Of a DNA stretch of 64,000 nucleotides, positions 8,406-16,992 are shown one piece after another; position 1 is the stretch's first letter, and the number at the start of each line of letters is the position of its first letter. This stretch comes from Candidatus Riflebacteria bacterium HGW-Riflebacteria-1. GTDB taxonomy: Bacteria; Muiribacteriota; Ozemobacteria; Ozemobacterales; Ozemobacteraceae. Under the pieces are notes generated by a model, which saw nothing but the letters and a program-made list of their open reading frames with translations, did no database searches and had not been told where the DNA came from. The stretch lies in NCBI GenBank assembly GCA_002839445.1, contig PGYB01000016.1, positions 1-64,000 of the forward strand, given 5' to 3'. Both the position numbers and the translations under genes were made by a program.

Positions 8406-9964
8406 GCCTTGCCTCCCTGCTGCATCAGTTCAATAAACGGGTTAAAGTAGCTGTCCTGTTTGGTGGCGACGCCGTCGAGGCCTTTGCCACCGGTCAGTGG
8501 GCGTTTGACGCCGGCAAATCTGCCCATTTCGAGGGTTTTGAACAGACCGTCGCGTCTGATCGTTTCAAGCATGGCGGCCGCTTCACGCAGCACCTGATTA
8601 GCTCTGTTGGCCATTATACCATCGTTCTTGAATTCAATTTCGTCGCCGAGATCGGCCATGGTATTGAAAATGTAGCGGGCGTTTTCGATCGACAGCGCGC
8701 GGTCTGACATCAGCGGTGTGTGTATCGCTTCGGTCAGCATGCCGAGCAGGTGCACTTTCTGGCCGGTCATGATGGTAACCATGTTGAACAGCGCATCCTG
8801 AATGTGGCCTCTGAAGATATTGCCGGTCTTGAATTTGGTCGGCGGCATATATTTGAGCGGCGCTTTGGGAAAGATTTCACGCGCCATCTGTGCCTGCGCG
8901 AGTTCGTAGAGAAAGCCATTTTTGAGGTCGGGCGTGATTTCAAAAGCGTGTCCGAGTCCCTGCTGTTCTTCGGGAACCCCTGAAAGCAGAGCAAACTGTT
9001 CATTGATAAACTGCGAAGCCAGCACGGTGTGCGCTTCTTCGACGGCATCAGCGGTGGTCAGGTAATTGTCTTCGCCAGTATTGATGATAACCCCGGCAAA
9101 GCCGTTGATCATGCGTGAAAAATACTGGTCGATCATGGTGCGCTGCATGTTGATGTCGCGGAAAAGTATACCGTAAAGAGCGTCATTAAGCATCATGTCG
9201 AGACGTTCGAGTGCTCCCATCGCGGCGATTTCCGGCATGCACAGGCCAGAACAGTAGTTGCACAGGCGGATATAGCGGCCATGTTTTTCTGAAGCTTCGT
9301 CGAGAGCCGTGCGCATCAGCCGGAAATTTTCCTGGGTGGCGTAGGTGCCGCCGAAACCTTCAGTAGTAGCGCCAAAAGGCACAAAGTCGAGCAGGCTCTG
9401 GCCAGTGGTTCTGATTACGGCTATGACGTCGGCGCCCTGCGCCGCGGCAGCCTTGGCCTGTATAATGTCTTCATAGATATTGCCGGTGGCTACGATTACA
9501 TAAATGTATGGGCCCTGTTTATCGCCAAAGCGACCAAGGTATTGTTCGCGCTGCTGGCGGTTAGCCTTGATGCGCGCGGTGGTCTGGCGCGCAATACCAT
9601 CGATCTTTGCCCTGATCTCAAAGAGATCAGCCATTTTAAGCTTTGTAATGTCGAGTTTGCCGGCAGCAACTGCTTCGGCGATCTGCTGCGGCGTTTTGCC
9701 GGTCTGCAGCATGGCGTTGCCAAGATAGACTGACAGCCCGAGTCCGAGACCTCCAGCATTTTTGATGCTGTCGACAATCAGGTTGGGCAAAGGCACTTCG
9801 TAGGCGTCGACGCCATCTATCCCAAGCAGGCGTGCGCAGGTGCGTTCAATGGTGACGCTGGTATGCTGTAGAATAAACCTCTGGGTGTCTTCTGCAATGG
9901 CGCGGGCAGCCTGTCGTGCTTTTTCTACTGCGGCAAAATCAAGATTCAGCTTGCTTTTCATCAT
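8402..9964 (-). CDS. kamD: lysine 5,6-aminomutase alpha subunit (KamD)
   Basis: Large subunit of lysine 5,6-aminomutase, 520 residues, with the TIM-barrel domain that binds substrate, PLP and the adenosyl part of B12. N-terminal LNLDFAAVEKARQAA and the central AQGADVIAVIRTTGQS and LCMPEIAAMGA stretches match the family. Acts with KamE in the second isomerisation step of lysine fermentation. The start at 9964 is followed by a second ATG at 9961; the AAGGAAAG site spaces better to the second one. First gene of a two-gene unit, kamD-kamE, with about 515 bases of non-coding DNA upstream where its promoter must lie. Confidence 0.96.
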   Translation of the reverse strand: MMKSKLNLDFAAVEKARQAARAIAEDTQRFILQHTSVTIERTCARLLGIDGVDAYEVPLPNLIVDSIKNAGGLGLGLSVYLGNAMLQTGKTPQQIAEAVAAGKLDITKLKMADLFEIRAKIDGIARQTTARIKANRQQREQYLGRFGDKQGPYIYVIVATGNIYEDIIQAKAAAAQGADVIAVIRTTGQSLLDFVPFGATTEGFGGTYATQENFRLMRTALDEASEKHGRYIRLCNYCSGLCMPEIAAMGALERLDMMLNDALYGILFRDINMQRTMIDQYFSRMINGFAGVIINTGEDNYLTTADAVEEAHTVLASQFINEQFALLSGVPEEQQGLGHAFEITPDLKNGFLYELAQAQMAREIFPKAPLKYMPPTKFKTGNIFRGHIQDALFNMVTIMTGQKVHLLGMLTEAIHTPLMSDRALSIENARYIFNTMADLGDEIEFKNDGIMANRANQVLREAAAMLETIRRDGLFKTLEMGRFAGVKRPLTGGKGLDGVATKQDSYFNPFIELMQQGGKA

Positions 9965-10479
9965 CTTTCCTTACAGTGTTTCAAATATTTTGTGGCTCAA
10001 TTATAACGCTAAAAGCTCAAAAGCGCAGCCCTTTTGTAATACCGCCATCTACCTTTATGGCTTTCCTCAGACTCAGACGAAATGTAATCAGCGGTGCAGT
10101 TCTGCAAAAGTTACCATGCTCTTGAGCGAGCACACCAGATAACCTTCAGCAGGCAATCTTCTGAAAATCTCTGTTTGCTCATCTGCATTCATACTGCTGT
10201 AAGCTCTTTTGAGGATGGACCACGCAATGTCCTTTTAAGCCAGTTTCATACATGGACGGCATCTGGCCCGGAATATCTGGTTGCTGAAAGAAGCGACGTG
10301 AACTCTGATTTGCCAGATTGAGCCAGGGCTGATCATTGGCGCGAATTGATGCGTTTGGCAAGGTAACACCACCCGGTCTTCTTTCAGAAAGCAACTGTTA
10401 CAAAGTTGTTACCCTGCCGAAATTCATTTGTTACATGCTTAAACCAATATAAGGACATGATCATATTCGAGGAGGAATT
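9965..10479. other. 515-bp intergenic region, no gene recognised
   Basis: Divergent gap between kamD and the orphan secreted protein. No open frame has a credible start and no tRNA or known riboswitch was recognised. A TATAAT-like hexamer reads toward kamD on the minus strand (10005-10000), without a convincing -35 partner. GTTAC words recur near 10395-10435 (GTTACAAAGTTGTTAC), upstream of the plus-strand gene, and could be an operator. Confidence 0.4.
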
Positions 10480-11172
10480 ATGAAAAAGTTCTTATCGGTT
10501 TTCTTTCTGTTGCAGATGATGATTTTGGGTATTGGTGAAAAGATTTTGGCGGTCGAACCGACTAACGTTTTGATCAGATATGCAAAGCCTGGCAAAAATG
10601 GCAGCTCGGGATTTGATCGACATCGTTACTCGGATCGCGCAGTAAATGCGAAAAGCGTGATTGCAAAATCATTTCACATTTCTGAGGTCAGAGTAATTGC
10701 TCCTGAGAAGATTGAATCGGCAACTTTGGATGTTTTCGTGCAGATGCCTGAATCCTATGACCCGCCGGATGTGAGAGGCTTTTCCGGCTGGAAACAGATG
10801 GGTGCGGCTCTTCTGCATTACTTTAACTGTCAAGCCGTCCTTGAAAGGCGCGAAGTCGATTTGTTACTGCTTACCTGGTCAGATGACCAACCTCCAGAGA
10901 TGATAAAAAATAGAAATATTTCCGCATCGATTTACTCAAATGAAACTCTAAATGAAGGTCAGGGTACACTTGAAGATCTGGCCAGAACCATCGAACGTCA
11001 AAACCGGATTCCAGTTTTGATAAACAAACCGCTGTCTGGATTCTTAACATGGAGTCTTCCGTTTGATCGCAACAACCCGCAAAAACAATTTAAAGCTTTG
11101 GCGAGACAACAAAGAATTCTGTTGCAACCGGCAAGAAAGTTGATTGATTATCTGGTGATTTCAGAAAAATAG
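10480..11172 (+). CDS. secreted protein with weak DUF3738 (TIGR03435)-like similarity
   Basis: Unrecognised 230-residue protein with an N-terminal signal peptide (hydrophobic residues 5-22, likely cleavage after ILAVE or nearby). The order of elements resembles the TIGR03435/DUF3738 family: a segment like MGAALLHYFNCQAVLERREVD near residue 107 (compare the family ALLAERF..HRETREMPVY pattern), then GTLEDLARTIERQNRIPVLI near 166, then a TWSLPFD strand. The resemblance is from memory and weak. GGAGG lies 6 bases before the ATG. It stands alone, divergent from kamD and 100 bases before proline dehydrogenase. Function unknown; envelope location is inferred from the signal peptide. Confidence 0.7.
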   Translation: MKKFLSVFFLLQMMILGIGEKILAVEPTNVLIRYAKPGKNGSSGFDRHRYSDRAVNAKSVIAKSFHISEVRVIAPEKIESATLDVFVQMPESYDPPDVRGFSGWKQMGAALLHYFNCQAVLERREVDLLLLTWSDDQPPEMIKNRNISASIYSNETLNEGQGTLEDLARTIERQNRIPVLINKPLSGFLTWSLPFDRNNPQKQFKALARQQRILLQPARKLIDYLVISEK

Positions 11173-11274
11173 AAAATGAAGCACTTACCAGGAGGATCCC
11201 ACTCAAAACTGAATCTTTACATACCGAAAAACCTTTCGCGTGACTGGTGCTCTGGAAATGCTTAAAATAGAGAT

Positions 11275-12108
11275 ATGCAAGACAATATAATGAACCACAA
11301 CACTGACGAAAGCCGCTGGGCCCTCAATGACATTGTCTCAGCCCTGGACTGGGCTAAATATCGTTCTCAGCAGGGCATCTCAGCTGCGCTCGACCCTCTG
11401 GGCGAATATGCGCAAAGTGCCATTCAGGCAGAAGAGTCGGCGGGAAGCTACCTGATGACGCTTGATCAGATCAGCGCGAGTGGTTGCGCCGCTTCGCTTG
11501 CAGTCAAGCTGTCAGCTCTCGGCCTGAATTTCGATCGCCAGCTGTCAGAGCATCATCTCCAGAAAATTATCGAGCACGCAAGGCAAAGAAATATTCCGGT
11601 TGAAATTGACATCGAGGGCACTCCGACCGTGCCCGTTGTCTGCGAAATAGCACAAAGCTTTGCTAAAAGCGGCCATAGCCTTATACTGGCGCTGCAGGCA
11701 TATCTTAACCGCAGCGCCGACGATCTCAGACTCTCTCTTGATGCCGGGCTCAAGATCCGACTGGTCAAGGGTGCTTATCGCGGCGACACAGAAAATTTTA
11801 ATGAAATTCAACAGCGCTTTATGCTGCTTTTTTCCATTCTGCTGGCGGCAAAGGTGACATTTGACGTCGGTACGCACGACCCGGCGCTGCTTGCAGACAT
11901 GACGGCAAAGCTTGATGAAAAGACGGGCAATCTCGTCTGCTTTGGCTTCTTAAAAGGGCTGGCCGATCAGACCAAGCTCGACATGGTCCAGAAAGGGTTG
12001 CGGGTATCTGAATATGTGCCTTTTGGCTGCAACCGCCGTGCCTACGTGATGAGACGACATGCGTATCTTAAACGACTGCAAGAACTTGGCCTGGCTCCCG
12101 CCCCCTGA
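11275..12108 (+). CDS. proline dehydrogenase
   Basis: FAD-dependent oxidation of L-proline to pyrroline-5-carboxylate, a monofunctional enzyme of 277 residues (usual 300). Conserved barrel elements are visible: LSALGLNFD near residue 82, VEIDIEG, LALQAYLNRS near 141, IRLVKGAYRGD near 162 with the FAD/substrate Lys and Arg, VGTHDP near 199, and EYVPFGCNRRAYVMRR near 243, which carries the substrate-carboxylate arginines. No strong ribosome-binding site precedes the ATG at 11275; the ATG at 11290 is an alternative. No P5C dehydrogenase gene is adjacent, so the product must be handled elsewhere. Fits amino acid catabolism in this region. Confidence 0.9.
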   Translation: MQDNIMNHNTDESRWALNDIVSALDWAKYRSQQGISAALDPLGEYAQSAIQAEESAGSYLMTLDQISASGCAASLAVKLSALGLNFDRQLSEHHLQKIIEHARQRNIPVEIDIEGTPTVPVVCEIAQSFAKSGHSLILALQAYLNRSADDLRLSLDAGLKIRLVKGAYRGDTENFNEIQQRFMLLFSILLAAKVTFDVGTHDPALLADMTAKLDEKTGNLVCFGFLKGLADQTKLDMVQKGLRVSEYVPFGCNRRAYVMRRHAYLKRLQELGLAPAP

Positions 12109-12126
12109 ACAAAACCATTGCGTGCG

Positions 12127-13347
12127 CTACATCTGGTGGTAATCTCTGGCCAGCCCGCCTTCGCTGGTTTCTTTGTAGAGTGAGGGCAGGTCGTGTCCGG
12201 TCTGCTTCATCACATCGACTACCTTGTCGAAAGAAACGCGATGGGTGCCATCGGAAAAAGTTGAAAAAATGTTCGCATCAAGAGCCCGAACCGCGGCAAA
12301 GGCGTTGCGCTCGATACACGGAATCTGAACCAGCCCGCAAACAGGGTCGCAGGTCATACCGAGATGATGCTCCAGGGCCATTTCGGCCGCATATTCGATT
12401 TGTGCGGGACTGCCGCCGAAAAGCTGGTTGGCGGCGCCGGCAGCCATCGCACAGGCAACGCCGACTTCACCCTGGCAGCCGACCTCAGCACCTGAAATCG
12501 AGGCATTGTGCTTGACAATATTGCCGATAAGACCGGCGGTTGCCAGAGCGCGCAGGATTCGGGCGTTGCTGAATTCTCTGGTTGTCTGCAGATGATAGAG
12601 AACGGCCGGAACAACCCCGCTGGAACCACAGGTTGGCGCTGTGACGATTTTACCTCCGGAGGCATTCTCCTCACTGACCGCGAGCGCATATGAAAAAACC
12701 AGTCCGCGCGATTTAAGAGTCTGCGTATAGCCGCTGGCACGGACATGATAGGAAACCGCTTTTTTTCTGAGGTTAAGAGGTCCGGGCAGTGAGCCTTCCT
12801 CTTCCAGACCTTTTTTCACTGCCGCTTTCATGGTCAGCCAGATCTCTTCGAGGTAGTCCCAGATGTCGATATCTTCGCATTCCTGCATGTATTCCCAGTA
12901 ACTTTTGCCTTTTTCTTCACACCAGGTCAGAAGTTCTGTCATGGTGCTCATACGGTAAATTTCGACACCTTCTCCGTCTTCGACTCCGACCGGGTTGCCG
13001 TTTTCATCAGCGAGAGCTCCGCCGCCAACGCTGAATACTGTCCAGCTTTCGAGTTCGTTGCCGCCATGTCCAAAAGCTTTAAAATTCATGCCGTTCGCGT
13101 GACGGGGAAGAAAAACCTTCGGCTGCCAGATAATTTCAGTCGTTGCCTTTGGCCTGAGTACCGAGAGAATGGCGGTGTCAGTCAAATGCCCGCGGCCGGT
13201 TGCAGCGAGACTGCCGTAAAGAGTTACCTGAAAGGCGGCAGCACCATGATGGCGCGTGAGAAAGATCTCGGCAGCTTTGCGTGGACCCATTGTATGGCTG
13301 CTTGAAGGACCGTTTCCGATTCTAAAGAGTTCTTTAAGTGATTTCAT
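12127..13347 (-). CDS. sdaA: L-serine dehydratase, Fe-S type, single chain
   Basis: Deaminates L-serine to pyruvate and ammonia using an oxygen-sensitive [4Fe-4S] cluster. At 406 residues it joins the beta and alpha domains in one chain. The N-terminal domain opens with FRIGNGPSSSHTMGP. The alpha domain shows APTCGSSGVVPAVL, SISGAEVGCQGEVG, and MTCDPVCGLVQIPCIERNA, which supply the cluster cysteines. AGGAAAATT precedes the ATG. It is convergent with the proline dehydrogenase gene (18-base gap) and likely feeds pyruvate to the fermentation pathways encoded nearby. Confidence 0.95.
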   Translation of the reverse strand: MKSLKELFRIGNGPSSSHTMGPRKAAEIFLTRHHGAAAFQVTLYGSLAATGRGHLTDTAILSVLRPKATTEIIWQPKVFLPRHANGMNFKAFGHGGNELESWTVFSVGGGALADENGNPVGVEDGEGVEIYRMSTMTELLTWCEEKGKSYWEYMQECEDIDIWDYLEEIWLTMKAAVKKGLEEEGSLPGPLNLRKKAVSYHVRASGYTQTLKSRGLVFSYALAVSEENASGGKIVTAPTCGSSGVVPAVLYHLQTTREFSNARILRALATAGLIGNIVKHNASISGAEVGCQGEVGVACAMAAGAANQLFGGSPAQIEYAAEMALEHHLGMTCDPVCGLVQIPCIERNAFAAVRALDANIFSTFSDGTHRVSFDKVVDVMKQTGHDLPSLYKETSEGGLARDYHQM

Positions 13348-13487
13348 AATTTTCCTGAAGTTTTAATAGCATTTTTTTCAAGTAAAAGCCGGTACACAGG
13401 TTTTCTGCGATCTCCATGCTGTTTAGGATTATTGGCATTGTCTGATCTGTCAGAGTTGGGCTGATTAAGCGAGGGCGGCCTGATAAT

Positions 13488-14453
13488 TCACTCCACCCGG
13501 AAGCCGCTGGCAGTGGTGGTGATCTGGTAACCGCTGCACCCGGCGAGAACGGCAGCGACTTTTGCCGGCGACTGATCAACTATTTTTATTGTCACCTTCC
13601 CCTGAACGTTCTCGGCCAGGTCGAATTGCATATTGCTTTTCTGGGCCAGAATCGAGAAAACTGTGCGGATGTCAACGTTGCGGAAATCGAGGCTGACATT
13701 GTCGTCGGCTTGCCCGGCAGGAACTCTTAGGTCCTTATCGTGCAAACTGCTGATAATTGAAGGCGATGCGATAAGCCAGACTCCATCATTATACATGCAG
13801 TCATACCCGGAGGCCCGCGCAATGGCCTTGACCGCGACAGCCTCTGTGACATCGTTCAAGCTGATGCTTAAATTGCCGTCAACTGTGCCGGCAATAACTA
13901 TGCTGGCGTTTTTCCGGCGGGCAATGGCTACTTTGAGGATGTCGGCAAGTGCAGCATCCTTGAAACTCATGGAAATATTGTCTTCAGAAGCCGGACCCGC
14001 GGACATCGGCGCCGACAACAGTTCAAGGTCGGCGGCAGTGCCGACAAAAATTATGCCATCATGCAGGCAGGTCTGATAACCCATGCTGTCAGCGAGCGAT
14101 GCCAGGGCTGCCGGCCATTCGACGTCTTTAAGGTTAACCTGTTCGATTCTGCCGGTGACGCTTCGACAGGCAACAATATTGAACTTTGCCATTCTACCGA
14201 GAATTCTGATAATCTCCCGGACAGGAAAATCTTTGAATAACAGAGAAACATGATTGTCGCCACTGCCAGCATCAAGGCCGGCAATTTCACTGGTGCCCGT
14301 GTAACCAGGTGCTGCCGTCGAAATGTGTATTCCGGCGCTGTTTTCGCGCAATTCAAGAGCTCCGCCCACCTTGATGAAGTTCTTTTCAGGCGCGGCAATC
14401 AGCAGGTTGAGGCCAGAACAGGCAAAAATCAATACCAGAGCGATTTTTTTCAT
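13488..14453 (-). CDS. exported protein with three tandem STN (secretin N-terminal) domains
   Basis: 321 residues with a signal peptide (residues 1-21) and three repeats of about 70-75 residues, each starting V/ISxxF(K/R)(D/N) and ending GY....DG....V: about residues 68-140, 160-232 and 248-321. Each has the STN or secretin N0 pattern, with an Ile-Leu-rich helix (VREIIRILGRMAKFN, LADILKVAIARRKNA, IRTVFSILAQKSNMQ), a V.G.I..(N/D)V strand, and a final ALA/VLAG helix. No secretin barrel, TonB receptor or FecR part is present. It starts 11 bases after kamC on the same strand with AGGAACACAT before the ATG. Function is unknown; it may be an envelope scaffold or secretin accessory. Confidence 0.75.
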   Translation of the reverse strand: MKKIALVLIFACSGLNLLIAAPEKNFIKVGGALELRENSAGIHISTAAPGYTGTSEIAGLDAGSGDNHVSLLFKDFPVREIIRILGRMAKFNIVACRSVTGRIEQVNLKDVEWPAALASLADSMGYQTCLHDGIIFVGTAADLELLSAPMSAGPASEDNISMSFKDAALADILKVAIARRKNASIVIAGTVDGNLSISLNDVTEAVAVKAIARASGYDCMYNDGVWLIASPSIISSLHDKDLRVPAGQADDNVSLDFRNVDIRTVFSILAQKSNMQFDLAENVQGKVTIKIVDQSPAKVAAVLAGCSGYQITTTASGFRVE

Positions 14454-14464
14454 ATGTGTTCCTG

Positions 14465-15919
14465 TCAGTCGTAGAGTTTTTTGAGCAGGCTTAGGAAGCG
14501 GGAGTCAGCGTTGAGGAGGGTGGCAATGTGCAGTGCGTCGTGCGGTACCTCGCTGTGTCCGTCGAGCTTACGCAGACGATAGTCCATGTTGGCGCAGAGA
14601 TTGTCAATCAGCGCGCGCAAGTTGCTGGAGTCAGGAGCAGCAGGGTGCTTGTTTTTTAGGCCGATTACCTGGTAACAGGAGGCTCCGGGCAGGTTGATGC
14701 CGTCGTAATGTGTGGCGATTATGCCGTGCCAGCCAGTCTGTTGTAGAAATTCGCCGAGAGCCTGCACAAAACGGCGTCCTTCGTAAGGATTGGTCGAACG
14801 GGCAAACTCGTCGAATACGGCAAAGCCACATCCCTGGCTGGTAATGGCGGCGAGTTCCTTGAGCTGCATGACTTCGGCGCCAAAGCTGCTGAGGCCAGAA
14901 GCTTGATCCTGGCCATCGCCGGCCACCAGGGAAACATAATCGAACAGCGGCATGCTGAACTCGACGGCAAACGCGAAAAAGCCGAGTCTGACCAGCTCAG
15001 CGTTAGTTGCCACGGTCATCAGGGCGACACTCTTGCCGCCCATATTGGCGCCGGTTATCAGGGTGGTGCCTTTTATCACTTCTATTGTAACCGGCGTGAA
15101 TTCTTTGCTCTGCCCTTTCAGAATTTCGTACATCTGCGGGTTTATCGCTTCAACTGCTCGCAAAGGCTCATTCTGGCCAAGTAATTCGGGGCGGCATGAC
15201 GGCCAGGTCAGGGCGGTTACGGCACGCGCCAGAAGCATTTCAAAATGGCCGATTGTGGCCATGCTGCGGGTTAGTGCCGGTAGCCATGGCTTCAGTTGCT
15301 GGCCGAGAGAGCTTCTGACCTGGTATTCCTGCTCTTTTTCGCGGCGCACCAGTTCGCTGCGCTGCTGGCGCAAATGTTCTGCGGCAGATCGTTCGGTGCT
15401 GCCAAGAATCTGGTTCTCAAGCTGTCGCTTTTCGTGTCTTATACTTTTGAGTTCGGCAGAATAGCTGTCGTGCAGGTGAAATGACGAGATTGTCATTTCA
15501 TCAGGGTTGAGAAGCTTTACCAGCGGCCTGAAATCGTCAAAAGTAATATCGGCGAGTCTGAGCCCTGATTGGGCAACGAGGGCGGCCATGTCGCAGCTGT
15601 GTATGGCGAAAAGCTTTATCTCGAAAAGTTCGATTTCGTCAGGGACTTGCTCTTCGTGAAGATTGAGAACTGACCCGGCAATGTTGCGCAGCTTTCTGAA
15701 AATAGCCTGAGTATGCTGAATAAACTCGGGGTGCTGCCGGCAAAAGTCGATGAGATTCGCGAGCTCCTGCAGAGACATTTCGAGCTGTTCACGATCTTGT
15801 GAAAGAGCTGGCTGTAGTTCTTTCAACACCTTGCGACCATAGGGAGAGCTCAGGCTCAGATTAGCCAGAACCCAGGCCGTTCCAGTGGTTGCCGGTTGGT
15901 ATGCTTTCGGGTTGTTCAT
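14465..15919 (-). CDS. kamC: MutS-like ATPase, lysine 5,6-aminomutase reactivase (KamC)
   Basis: 484-residue relative of the MutS ATPase domain that lacks the mismatch-binding part. Walker A reads GANMGGKS at about 289-296 and Walker B FAVFDEFARSTNP at about 365, followed by the IATHYD switch histidine. The middle part (about 150-215) is charged and helical. In lysine-fermenting bacteria this gene sits with kamB and is named as the ATPase of a reactivating factor for the B12-dependent lysine 5,6-aminomutase; that role is taken from the cluster and not from sequence. The start overlaps the kamB stop by 4 bases. A role in DNA repair is unlikely. Confidence 0.85.
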   Translation of the reverse strand: MNNPKAYQPATTGTAWVLANLSLSSPYGRKVLKELQPALSQDREQLEMSLQELANLIDFCRQHPEFIQHTQAIFRKLRNIAGSVLNLHEEQVPDEIELFEIKLFAIHSCDMAALVAQSGLRLADITFDDFRPLVKLLNPDEMTISSFHLHDSYSAELKSIRHEKRQLENQILGSTERSAAEHLRQQRSELVRREKEQEYQVRSSLGQQLKPWLPALTRSMATIGHFEMLLARAVTALTWPSCRPELLGQNEPLRAVEAINPQMYEILKGQSKEFTPVTIEVIKGTTLITGANMGGKSVALMTVATNAELVRLGFFAFAVEFSMPLFDYVSLVAGDGQDQASGLSSFGAEVMQLKELAAITSQGCGFAVFDEFARSTNPYEGRRFVQALGEFLQQTGWHGIIATHYDGINLPGASCYQVIGLKNKHPAAPDSSNLRALIDNLCANMDYRLRKLDGHSEVPHDALHIATLLNADSRFLSLLKKLYD

Positions 15920-16989
15920 ATAACTTCTGCTTTGTCAGCTATTATATCGAAAACCTCTACGGAAAGCACGGATTTAAGACTCTGGCACAGGTCTTTGCTG
16001 TTGAGGCTGAAGCCTTCGGGTGACCAGGGGTTAACTGTTACTGCCAGCAGGTTAACGGGTTTGATAACATGCAGACTGGCCCCACGTCGTTTCAGTTCGC
16101 CGTATTGCGCTGAATTCAATAAAAATCTGGTGCCGTCAGCGCCAATCAACGCGAGGTTTTTGAGTGACCTGGTGCGTTCGAGAAGTTTCTGAACAAGGCG
16201 CGCGGTAACTGCGCCAGTAAAATACACGCGCAGCGGTTGCTCAACATGAGTGGCAATGACCTCTGCTGCGCTGTCTTCGAGACTGCTGGCAGAGACAATT
16301 ACTTGTGCAGTATGGTCAACCAGCAGGCAGTCGGCATCCTGGCTGCCGGCGCCAATAGTTGAACAGCTCGGGTTTTCAGCTTTGAAATATGCTTGTTTGA
16401 TTGTTTCTGGCACATCTGTGGCGGGCGGCAGGGTAAGCATTGCTGCAATATGCCTGGTGTGCTCGACAATTTTTTCAGGATCTGGAGAGTATGAGGCGCC
16501 GGTTGCGAGAAGGCAGGCGTCAGCAGTTGAGACAGCGGCGGTAGACTTGCGCGCTGCCGCGCCATCGATGATGATGCGCCCGGCATTTGCCTGCTGCAGC
16601 ATGCGGGTGAGTCGGCTCATCTGTCCGGTGGTAGATGGACCGGCAATCTGCGCGTAACCATCGCTAAGCGCGCGCAGAATGACGACCTCGCCAAGTGGGG
16701 TGTAGAGACCCGTTAGTCTGACCAGTTCTCGGGTAAAATCACACTGCCCGATAAGATCGCTGGCCGTGGCAACCAATGTGCCACGGCCAACGTAAATAAC
16801 TGGCTTATCGGTGCCGGTAACCTGATCGACATCTTCACCGTCGTAACCGATCGAAGTAATGGCCTGGTCAGGCCGGCGATCGGCTGCCAGCAGGTGGTTG
16901 AGAACCGTAGTTTTTCCGGCGTTTTTTTCAGTACCGATAATCGCCAGGCACTTACAGTCTGCCACCAGCTCGCTCAGGCGCATTCGCAT
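15916..16989 (-). CDS. kamB: P-loop protein, lysine 5,6-aminomutase reactivase subunit (KamB)
   Basis: 357 residues with an N-terminal P-loop, IGTEKNAGKTT (residues 18-28), suggesting nucleotide binding. The rest has few recognisable motifs: VIYVGRGTLVATASDLI near 83, IIIDGAAARKS near 135, and a C-terminal half with KNLALIGADGTRFLL. It is the partner of KamC in kam clusters and is predicted to help exchange damaged cobalamin in KamDE. It begins 3 bases after kamA and overlaps kamC by 4 bases. A second ATG two codons in (16983) is possible. The symbol rests on operon position plus size; confidence in the exact role is moderate. Confidence 0.8.
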   Translation of the reverse strand: MRMRLSELVADCKCLAIIGTEKNAGKTTVLNHLLAADRRPDQAITSIGYDGEDVDQVTGTDKPVIYVGRGTLVATASDLIGQCDFTRELVRLTGLYTPLGEVVILRALSDGYAQIAGPSTTGQMSRLTRMLQQANAGRIIIDGAAARKSTAAVSTADACLLATGASYSPDPEKIVEHTRHIAAMLTLPPATDVPETIKQAYFKAENPSCSTIGAGSQDADCLLVDHTAQVIVSASSLEDSAAEVIATHVEQPLRVYFTGAVTARLVQKLLERTRSLKNLALIGADGTRFLLNSAQYGELKRRGASLHVIKPVNLLAVTVNPWSPEGFSLNSKDLCQSLKSVLSVEVFDIIADKAEVI

Positions 16990-16992
16990 GAC

